From a bacterium (GTDB taxonomy: Bacteria > Patescibacteriota > Minisyncoccia > Phycocordibacterales > UBA10002), in NCBI GenBank assembly GCA_030649775.1, contig JAUSFR010000038.1:1-27202 (forward strand): DNA of 27,202 bases, given 5' to 3'. The notes under the pieces are model-generated. The model worked only from the letters and a program-made list of their open reading frames with translations, was not told where the DNA came from and ran no database searches. Of this stretch, positions 1-5,298 are shown one piece after another. Numbering within the stretch: position 1 is the stretch's first letter; every line of letters starts with the position of its first letter. A program made the translations under genes and the position numbers.

Positions 1-48
1 GTCCCAGAAAATAGTTCCGCAAAACCGAGTCCACCGAATTGGTATTAG

Positions 49-203
49 AACTCCGTCAGTTTCTCCTTTGGAGAAACCCGCCCTCAACACCACACCAAAC
101 AATACATTGCGTGGTGGTGAGGGCGGAACGACGGAGCGGGAGCGGGAGGCACACTGTCGTACCCGACAGTGTGGTGTAGCGGACGCTACGGCGTGACGGA
201 GTT
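49..203. repeat. Multi-hairpin junction element
   Basis: A 10-bp perfect outer stem (49-58 with 194-203) encloses four local hairpins. These are 59-77 (8-bp stem, TTT loop), 78-126 (16-bp stem with one mismatch, 17-nt loop), 150-173 (10-bp perfect stem, TACC loop) and 176-189 (5 bp). All pairings were read directly from the bases. No convincing frame exists in 1-345. It may be a structured RNA, a miniature mobile repeat or a cruciform, and the sequence does not say which. The rest of 1-345 shows nothing recognisable apart from the approach to the RidA gene. Confidence 0.7.
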
Positions 204-354
204 CGTCGTGGAGCGTACACATTACATTTCAAACTACAAATCGCTCGGCGCGTGAGATTAGATTTAATGACAAATTTTTGCTAAAGTAAGTTCTAGCCTC
301 GTTTAAGAGGGACTCCAGAAAAGTTGTAAGTTGAAGGTTAAGTAGTTGGAAGGT

Positions 355-759
355 ATGGAGAAAAAATCATTATCTCCAAAGGACGGCGCGCCGGTGATGG
401 GGTTTTACTCCCCAGGTATAAGCGTTGATGTGGGGGACGCGACGTTCATTTTCGTGACGGGACAGATAGCGAGGCTCCCGGACGGCACTCCGGTAGCACC
501 CGGAGACTTTACCGCGCAGACAGAGTTCATCTTTCAGAAAATAGAAGCAATTCTCCACGAAGCGGGAGCGACAATTGATGATGTGGTGAAGGCGGTCATT
601 TACACCACAAACGTCTCCAAGTTTAAGGAAATTTCAGAGGTAAGAAACAAATATTTCGCGAAGGCAAAGCCCGTCTCTACCTTGGTAGAGGTCAGTAAAC
701 TTGTCCGAGAAGGGTGTGATGTTGAGATAGAGGTTATCGCGGTTATGCAAAAGAAATAG
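355..759 (+). CDS. RidA/YjgF/YER057c/UK114 family protein
   Basis: This 134-residue protein has the length and fold signature of the Rid family (about 128 residues in E. coli RidA). It shows the VTGQIA segment near residues 34-39, the GATIDDVVKAVIYTT region at 71-85 and the C-terminal VEIEVIAV strand at 123-130. Archetypal RidA hydrolyses reactive enamine/imine intermediates and works as a trimer. The catalytic arginine of the PARS motif is not there: the aligned positions 106-109 read PVST. Imine deaminase activity is therefore doubtful, and a Rid subgroup of unknown role is more likely. ATG 355 is preferred. A TTG at 346 in the same frame would add three residues, and GGAAGG lies just before the ATG. 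The gene stands alone and ends inside a terminator hairpin shared with the converging gene. Confidence 0.9.
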   Translation: MEKKSLSPKDGAPVMGFYSPGISVDVGDATFIFVTGQIARLPDGTPVAPGDFTAQTEFIFQKIEAILHEAGATIDDVVKAVIYTTNVSKFKEISEVRNKYFAKAKPVSTLVEVSKLVREGCDVEIEVIAVMQKK

Positions 760-784
760 AGGCTTCACCGTGTGGTGAAGCCTC
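759..784. terminator. Bidirectional terminator hairpin
   Basis: An 11-bp perfect stem (759-769 with 774-784) with a GTGT loop begins at the last base of the RidA stop codon. The plus-strand tail is only weakly T-rich. Read on the minus strand the hairpin is followed by a T-rich tail (TATTTCTTTT), so it probably serves mainly the converging minus-strand gene. Confidence 0.7.
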
Positions 785-806
785 TTCAAAATGTAGGTCA
801 CTGCTT

Positions 807-1103
807 TTATGCAGTTTGCGGAGGGAATCCAATGAGGGTAGACCTGTGGTCCGCCATTGTCTCAATAATGAAAACCCTACCGTTCCACTCGTGCTCCGTC
901 TTCACGGGCGCGTCGTGTGCAATGGGAGTGGTCCCGTAGTGTTTCTTGAATGCTTTAAGCATCGCCTCTCTCGGGATTGCCACAGTGACCTCAAATTGTG
1001 CGTAGGTGTCTCCCAGTATAAAGCGGGGAGGTTCTTCCTGCGGGAACCAAAGTGATTCCTCGTCCTCTTGGATGAGTGTGGGTGTGTTAGCTAGTGTATT
1101 CAT
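807..1103 (-). CDS. Hypothetical protein, 98 aa
   Basis: I do not recognise this protein. It is a small soluble polypeptide with no membrane segment or signal peptide. It has an acidic, proline-containing N-terminal third (EDEESL and PQEEPP near residues 13-26), then a basic stretch around AFKKHYG, and a C-terminal part rich in beta-type residues. The start at 1103 is supported by an AAAGGAA ribosome-binding-like sequence about 7 nt upstream. The gene converges on the RidA gene and shares its terminator hairpin. It lies divergently from tRNA-Thr. Overlapping plus-strand frames have no comparable start signal, so the minus frame is the better candidate. Function unknown. Confidence 0.55.
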   Translation of the reverse strand: MNTLANTPTLIQEDEESLWFPQEEPPRFILGDTYAQFEVTVAIPREAMLKAFKKHYGTTPIAHDAPVKTEHEWNGRVFIIETMADHRSTLIGFPPQTA

Positions 1104-1154
1104 ACGTTTTTTCCTTTTTCAGCATATCAGCCCTAGCCGGTCTTGCAAGATTTC

Positions 1155-1183
1155 TTGTTTTACTTATTCCTTATTTTTGATAC
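1155..1183 (+). promoter_or_regulatory. Candidate promoter of tRNA-Thr
   Basis: TTGTTT (1155-1160), a 17-bp spacer and TGATAC (1178-1183) would start transcription near 1190, 13 nt before the tRNA. The match is only moderate. Confidence 0.35.
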
Positions 1184-1202
1184 AGTACCTACACTGAAAT
1201 CT

Positions 1203-1278
1203 GCCGCCTTAGCTCAGCTAGTAGAGCAACCGATTCGTAATCGGTAGGTCCCCAGTGCAATTCTGGGAGGCGGCTCCA
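1203..1278 (+). tRNA. tRNA-Thr (anticodon CGU)
   Basis: A complete 76-nt cloverleaf: acceptor stem 1203-1209 with 1268-1274, D stem GCTC/GAGC, anticodon stem ACCGA/TCGGT with loop TTCGTAA (anticodon CGT, reads ACG), T stem CCCAG/CTGGG, discriminator T and encoded CCA (1276-1278). The T loop is TGCAATT instead of the usual TTCRANN, so position 55 is G. The D loop AGCTAGTA has A at position 18 instead of G. These two sites normally pair with each other (G18-pseudouridine 55), so the change looks paired. Confidence 0.93.
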
Positions 1279-1284
1279 GAATAC

Positions 1285-1959
1285 ATGACACAACTCCCTA
1301 TACAATTGGAGCGATTTGGTTTTGTCGCGAGAGAATGCGATAGCGATGGCAGACTAAAAAAGAATCGTTGTGGTCGCGACGCACTCTATTATGTTCTCCA
1401 TTATTATTTTCCCGATACGTTCTCTCCAACTAAGCTTTGTCCTGAAAAGATAGAGAAGGGAAGACTATTCGGTTTCAAGATACCAGATTGGTTTCCGTTC
1501 TATTCAGGCACTGCGCTTGGCAAGGTTCCTGAAGTTCTCAAGAGGTTGGGTGTTACGACATTCGCAAATACGACGCTTCTCAAAACTCGTTTTGATTTCT
1601 TTAACACCTGTTTGTTCAGGAAGAAAAAAGAACGGGTGCCATTCGAGAATGCAAAGCAGGAAATACGGATGTTCCTTGAAAAGGGGACGGCGTGCGTGAT
1701 CGACCTTCCCGCGCCCGAAGTCGGTCCGTTTATGAATCATGTTCTTTTTGTCTGTGGCATTGATGAGGCTTTTCTGTACATTATCGACACATGGCAACTG
1801 CCTTGTTTTGAATATGAAAAAGTAGATGCGAAGGCCGAACGGTATTTTATGCGTTTTCCCTTGCATGCTGTAGAAAATAGATGGAACAAGGGCGGGGTAC
1901 TGTGGGTATTTGAGAAATCTGTATCAGAGCAGTTCAGCAATGATACATCGTCTGATTAA
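1285..1959 (+). CDS. C39-like cysteine peptidase-fold protein
   Basis: A 224-residue protein starting 6 nt after the CCA of tRNA-Thr. An earlier in-frame ATG at 1255 lies inside the tRNA and is rejected. The pattern NRCGRDALYYVLHYY (Cys29) resembles the nucleophile segment of peptidase family C39 and related papain-like folds. It is followed at the expected distance by NHVLFVCGID (His152) and YIIDTW (Asp168), giving a plausible Cys-His-Asp triad. No signal peptide or membrane segment is obvious, so action on an intracellular or ABC-exported substrate is possible but not shown. The coding sequence looks more AT-rich than its neighbours. There is no Shine-Dalgarno, and it may be expressed by read-through from the tRNA promoter. 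Assignment to C39 rests on motif spacing only. Confidence 0.6.
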   Translation: MTQLPIQLERFGFVARECDSDGRLKKNRCGRDALYYVLHYYFPDTFSPTKLCPEKIEKGRLFGFKIPDWFPFYSGTALGKVPEVLKRLGVTTFANTTLLKTRFDFFNTCLFRKKKERVPFENAKQEIRMFLEKGTACVIDLPAPEVGPFMNHVLFVCGIDEAFLYIIDTWQLPCFEYEKVDAKAERYFMRFPLHAVENRWNKGGVLWVFEKSVSEQFSNDTSSD

Positions 1960-2162
1960 TCAGACATCACTGCCTTTACCGTTCCGCTTGAAATCATGCA
2001 AGCCTTCGCGGGGTTTGCGAAGAAGAGGGAGTAGCCACGCCTCGCTTGCGTTCATTCCTCTTTCTCGTATCATCCACTTGTTGCTTGGAGGTACTTCACC
2101 AAAGAGCGCCGTAGAGAGTCGGATGTAATCCCGTGCTGGGGGCCGGCGACAAAGACTCTATG
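1960..2162. other. Intergenic region, possible small RNA
   Basis: About 200 bp without a convincing gene between the C39-like gene and a strong terminator. It holds a 14-bp palindrome overlapping the stop codon (1951-1964), a hairpin CTTCGC/GCGAAG (2004-2022) and AGAGTC/GACTCT (2115-2120 with 2153-2158). I see no SRP RNA, RNase P RNA or tmRNA signature. A 37-codon minus-strand frame exists (ATG near 2073) but has nothing to support it. The region could be an untranslated 3' region or an sRNA that ends at the following terminator. Confidence 0.35.
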
Positions 2163-2208
2163 AAAGGCGTGCGGAAGACCCCTCTTCTTCACGCCTTTAT
2201 TTTTTTCG
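2163..2208 (+). terminator. Strong intrinsic terminator
   Basis: AAAGGCGTG (2163-2171) pairs with CACGCCTTT (2190-2198), with an inner GAAGA/TCTTC extension around a CCCC loop. A seven-T tract follows. Confidence 0.9.
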
Positions 2209-2248
2209 AATCAAACTCAAATCAAAAGGGAAGCATGGGAAGTAGCGC

Positions 2249-2296
2249 GATTTATCAGATTTATCAATAGTATGCTATAGCATACTATTGATAAAT
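2249..2296. promoter_or_regulatory. 38-bp perfect palindrome upstream of prfB
   Basis: Bases 2259-2296 form a perfect loop-free inverted repeat with 19-bp arms. Its left edge overlaps a tandem 9-bp direct repeat, GATTTATCA at 2249-2257 and 2258-2266. The right end lies at about -34 relative to the predicted prfB start site, just upstream of or at the -35 region. It could be an operator for a dimeric regulator or a cruciform-forming site. Confidence 0.75.
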
Positions 2297-2317
2297 GCAT
2301 CCCTGCACGTTTTTGGG

Positions 2318-2323
2318 TATACT
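2318..2323 (+). promoter_or_regulatory. -10 element of prfB (leaderless)
   Basis: TATACT ends 6 nt before the ATG at 2330, so the expected transcription start falls on the A of the start codon. No good -35 hexamer is visible (ATGCAT at a 17-bp spacing), which may point to activation through the palindrome. Confidence 0.6.
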
Positions 2324-2329
2324 CTGGTG

Positions 2330-3202
2330 ATGCAAGATGACCGAGAAAAACGGATTGCGGAAATAGAAACCCTGATGGCGGGCGGGGATTTTTGGGCGGA
2401 TAAACAAAAAGCGCAGGAAATCCTGCGAGAGTACAATGGGCTCAAAAGCGGTGGTGACGAGGAGAACTTTGACGGAAGCGATGCTATTGTGACCATTTTT
2501 AGCGGGGCCGGAGGGGACGACGCCGAGGATTTTACGGGAATACTCCTTGAAATGTACCGGAAGTTCTTCGCGAGGAAAGGTTGGAGTGTCGGCATCGTGA
2601 GTCAAAATCAAAACGACAATGGCGGGTTTAGAAATATCACGGTGGAAGTTTCCGGCAAAGACGCCTACGGGACCCTGAAGAATGAGAGCGGAGTACACCG
2701 CCTCGTCCGCATTTCGCCGTTCAACGCGCAGAAGAAACGACAAACGTCATTTTCTATGGTGGAGGTTATCCCCAAACTTCCAGCGATGGATAAACATTTT
2801 GAGATTCCCGAGAGCGAACTTGAAATCACGACTGCGCGGGCGGGTGGTCCCGGCGGGCAAAATGTGAACAAACGGGAAACGGCGGTGCGCATTACGCATC
2901 TTCCGACAGGTATTTCGGTGCATGTTACCTCCGAGCGCAATCAAGCGCAGAATAAGGAGAAAGGACTTGCAATGGTGAAGGGAAAACTTTTCAAACTGCA
3001 GGAGGCGGAGCGCGTGGCCAAAGAAAAAGGAATGCAGATTTCAAAAACGACCGCGATAGAATGGGGAAGTCAGATACGCTCGTATGTCCTCCATCCGTAC
3101 AAGATGGTCAAAGACCATCGCACGGGAGTGGAGACCACGCAGGTAGACAAGGTTCTCGACGGAGAACTGGATGAATTCATAGAAGCCGAGAAAGCACTCT
3201 AA
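2330..3202 (+). CDS. prfB: Peptide chain release factor 2 (short form)
   Basis: Class I release factor that recognises UAA/UGA and triggers peptidyl-tRNA hydrolysis on the ribosome. The RF2-type codon-recognition motif SPF is at residues 129-131 and the catalytic GGQ at 175-177, 46 residues apart as in E. coli RF2 (205-207 and 250-252). The protein is 290 aa against about 365. Roughly 75 residues are missing before the SPF motif, mostly from domain 1, which is reduced to one helical segment (about 1-40) before the IFSGAGGDDAEDF core. The start at ATG 2330 is set by the TATACT box 6 nt upstream. An in-frame TTG at 2288 would lie in the palindrome. The usual RF2 autoregulatory +1 frameshift site is absent, so the palindrome may replace it as control. 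Presence of RF2 implies UGA is a stop codon here. Confidence 0.93.
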   Translation: MQDDREKRIAEIETLMAGGDFWADKQKAQEILREYNGLKSGGDEENFDGSDAIVTIFSGAGGDDAEDFTGILLEMYRKFFARKGWSVGIVSQNQNDNGGFRNITVEVSGKDAYGTLKNESGVHRLVRISPFNAQKKRQTSFSMVEVIPKLPAMDKHFEIPESELEITTARAGGPGGQNVNKRETAVRITHLPTGISVHVTSERNQAQNKEKGLAMVKGKLFKLQEAERVAKEKGMQISKTTAIEWGSQIRSYVLHPYKMVKDHRTGVETTQVDKVLDGELDEFIEAEKAL

Positions 3203-3331
3203 TCTCTAGCCTCTAATCTCTAATTTCTAACCTCTTACCCCGAAGCAAAGTTTGAGGGGTGGATGAATAGTGGTATGATAACGACATCACCTGTTTTGTT
3301 TTCGCGTTTCCAGACCTGTATCCGCAGTCTT

Positions 3332-3461
3332 TATTAACGACGTAGAGCGAGAGAAATAGAAACTTCTTAGTTTCTATTTCCGAGCCGAGGAGTTAATATA
3401 GCTCCGAGTGGCTATATTCGCATGAGCGCATTCGTGGTTGCGCTTCAAAATTCTGATTTTG
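3332..3461. repeat. Multi-hairpin cluster upstream of ftsE
   Basis: Five inverted repeats lie within 130 bp: 3332-3338 with 3392-3398 (7 bp, enclosing), 3353-3363 with 3370-3380 (11 bp perfect, 6-nt loop), 3395-3402 with 3411-3418 (8 bp, competing with the enclosing stem), 3425-3430 with 3439-3444 (6 bp) and 3446-3451 with 3456-3461 (6 bp, TCTG loop). The last hairpin ends 9 nt before the ftsE ATG and could affect initiation. The stretch 3203-3331 shows no gene and no other clear signal. Confidence 0.6.
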
Positions 3462-3470
3462 AATCTGATT

Positions 3471-4151
3471 ATGATTTATTTCGATAACGTCTCAAAAGTA
3501 TACAGTGACAGCTCAACCGCGCTTAGCGGAGTAACGCTTACCATACACCCCAAAGAGTTTGTTTCTCTGGTGGGTCACTCCGGCGCCGGTAAGACCACGC
3601 TTCTCAAAATGATTCTCGCGGAAGAGCGTCCCACGAGCGGGAGTGTCCTCTTTGATGCAACCGACATTCATACCCTCCGTCGCCACAAATTGCACCAGTA
3701 CCGACGAAAAATCGGCGCTATTTTTCAGGATTTTCGCCTGCTCCCCAACAAGACCGCCTTTGAAAATATCGCTTTCGCGATGGAAATGGTGGGGCGGAGT
3801 GACGCGGAAATCGCGGTTGATGTTCCGTATGTCCTTCAAATGGTGGACCTCGGCACCAAGATGTGGAATTTTCCTCACGAACTCTCCGGTGGCGAGAAAC
3901 AACGGGTCGCTATCGCACGGGCCATCGTCAATCAACCGGATGTCGTGATTGCCGACGAACCGACTGGCAGTCTTGACCCAATTAACACCTACGATATCGT
4001 GCAGATTTTGAAGAAAATTAACGACCTCGGCACGACCGTTATTCTGACCACGCACAACAAAGGGGTCATTGATTCACTGGGGAAGCGGGTGATTACGATG
4101 GAAAAGGGGAAGGTGATACGGGATGACCCGACCGGTAAATATGTCTTATGA
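3471..4151 (+). CDS. ftsE: Cell division ATP-binding protein FtsE
   Basis: ABC-type ATPase of the FtsEX complex, which sits at the inner face of the membrane and passes ATP-driven changes to periplasmic peptidoglycan hydrolases or their activators during division. Of 226 residues, Walker A GHSGAGKT is at 35-42, the signature LSGGEKQR at 138-145, and Walker B VVIADEPTGSLDP at 158-170. The N-terminus MIYFDNVSKVY matches the usual FtsE start, so ATG 3471 is chosen over a longer frame from 3438. ftsX follows in the same direction, but 144 nt away and separated by a folded element, whereas the two genes overlap or abut in many bacteria. The hydrolase partner is not certain. The M23 protein at 24188 is a candidate only by family. 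Confidence 0.93.
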   Translation: MIYFDNVSKVYSDSSTALSGVTLTIHPKEFVSLVGHSGAGKTTLLKMILAEERPTSGSVLFDATDIHTLRRHKLHQYRRKIGAIFQDFRLLPNKTAFENIAFAMEMVGRSDAEIAVDVPYVLQMVDLGTKMWNFPHELSGGEKQRVAIARAIVNQPDVVIADEPTGSLDPINTYDIVQILKKINDLGTTVILTTHNKGVIDSLGKRVITMEKGKVIRDDPTGKYVL

Positions 4152-4240
4152 ATTAACGAGCGAAGCGAGTATAATTCATTAGACCCCGTGCAGTAAAATC
4201 CTTTCAGGATTTATCCGCCCAAGGCGGATACTGCACAGGG
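4148..4240. repeat. Hairpin plus three-way junction element between ftsE and ftsX
   Basis: ATGAATTA (4148-4155) pairs with TAATTCAT (4172-4179) and overlaps the ftsE stop. Next to it, GTGCAGTA (4188-4195) pairs with TACTGCAC (4229-4236), with a further CCC/GGG beyond one mismatch. This stem encloses two perfect 7-bp hairpins, 4196-4212 (TTC loop) and 4213-4229 (CAA loop), back to back. The drawing is a clean three-way junction. There is no strong T tract, so it is not a classic terminator. Confidence 0.7.
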
Positions 4241-4295
4241 TGATGATTTTGTAACATTTCATCTCGCAGACTCGATTCAATTAACAAAATCAATC

Positions 4296-5222
4296 ATGCT
4301 TTGGACCAGTATAAAACGCGTTATCAAAGGAGGGGTGGTCAATTTTTACCGCAACGGGTTCGTCTCGCTCGCGTCGGTGCTTATTATGACCGTCACGCTT
4401 TTTGTTATCGGAAGCGTTCTTTTTCTTTCGGCGACACTCACCGCCTCGCTTGACGAGATAAAAAGTAAGGTAGATGTAAACGTCTATTTCCTGACCAGCG
4501 CGAAGGAGGAAGATATTCTCGCGCTCGCAGAAGCTCTGCGGACGCTTCCCGAGGTCAAAGACGTGGAATATGTCTCCCGCGAACAGGCTCTCACGGATTT
4601 CAAGAAACGGCACGAGCACGACGAGCTTACGCTCCAAGCACTGGAGGAGCTTCCCGATAACCCACTCGGAGCGGTGCTCAACGTAAAGGCTAAAGAACCA
4701 TCGCAGTACGAAGGCATTGCGGGCTTTCTTAAGGGAGATAACGCGCTTGGAGGCGGAACGAAGACACTTATTGACGAGGTCAACTATTACGACAATAAAG
4801 TGGCGATAGACAAGCTCTCCCGCATTCTCGTTTCGGCGGAGAAACTTGGGTTCGCCGCCGCGCTCATGCTGGTCATCATCTCCATCAGCATCGCCTTCAA
4901 CACGATTCGCCTTGCCATCTACATTTCGCGCGAGGAAATCGGGGTGATGCGCCTCGTGGGAGCGAGCAACAAGTACATCAGAGGACCCTTCGTCGTGTCG
5001 GGTATCCTCTATGGTATTACCGCCTCACTGCTGACACTTGCTCTCTTTTATCCGCTCACGTATTATCTGGGGGATTCACTCCAGAACTTTTTCAGCGGAC
5101 TCAACCTTTTTACATATTACCTTGTTCATTTCGGTGAATTCTTCCTGATTCTTGTGGGTTCCGGCATTGTACTCGGGGCGGTTTCAAGTTTTCTCGCGGT
5201 ACGTCGATACCTCAACGTATAA
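4296..5222 (+). CDS. ftsX: Cell division protein FtsX
   Basis: Membrane partner of FtsE, 308 aa, close to the family's usual length. One transmembrane helix lies near residues 22-48, followed by an extracytoplasmic domain (about 50-170) containing LPEVKDVEYVSREQAL, a typical FtsX segment. Three more helices follow near 183-210, 230-255 and 275-303 and make up the FtsX permease domain. The periplasmic loop of FtsX is the part that contacts peptidoglycan hydrolases in well-studied species. The start ATG 4296 gives the expected short cytoplasmic amphipathic N-terminus (WTSIKRVIKGG). No Shine-Dalgarno or TATACT box is evident upstream. Expression probably comes from the ftsE transcript through the junction element at 4148-4240. 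Confidence 0.92.
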   Translation: MLWTSIKRVIKGGVVNFYRNGFVSLASVLIMTVTLFVIGSVLFLSATLTASLDEIKSKVDVNVYFLTSAKEEDILALAEALRTLPEVKDVEYVSREQALTDFKKRHEHDELTLQALEELPDNPLGAVLNVKAKEPSQYEGIAGFLKGDNALGGGTKTLIDEVNYYDNKVAIDKLSRILVSAEKLGFAAALMLVIISISIAFNTIRLAIYISREEIGVMRLVGASNKYIRGPFVVSGILYGITASLLTLALFYPLTYYLGDSLQNFFSGLNLFTYYLVHFGEFFLILVGSGIVLGAVSSFLAVRRYLNV

Positions 5223-5235
5223 CACATCATGAATA

Positions 5236-5283
5236 ACTGAATGACCGAATAACCCGAGCAAGAAATGTCTTTTGTCATTCAGT
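5236..5283 (+). promoter_or_regulatory. Stem-loop in the pyrG leader
   Basis: ACTGAATGAC (5236-5245) pairs perfectly with GTCATTCAGT (5274-5283) around a 28-nt loop, ending 15 nt before the pyrG ATG. GAATAAC is directly repeated at 5231-5237 and 5247-5253. No T tract follows. It may modulate read-through from ftsX or translation of pyrG. Confidence 0.45.
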
Positions 5284-5298
5284 AATCCGTCATAGGGT

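Noticed and set aside
1255..1284. An ATG at 1255 as start of the C39-like gene
   Set aside because: It lies inside tRNA-Thr; ATG 1285 is directly after the CCA end.
1960..2162. SRP RNA, RNase P RNA or tmRNA in the gap after the C39-like gene
   Set aside because: None of the conserved core sequences of these RNAs is present on either strand.
2288..2332. An RF2 programmed frameshift or an earlier TTG start for prfB
   Set aside because: No CTTTGA-type slippery site exists, and the TTG lies in the palindrome upstream of the -10 box.
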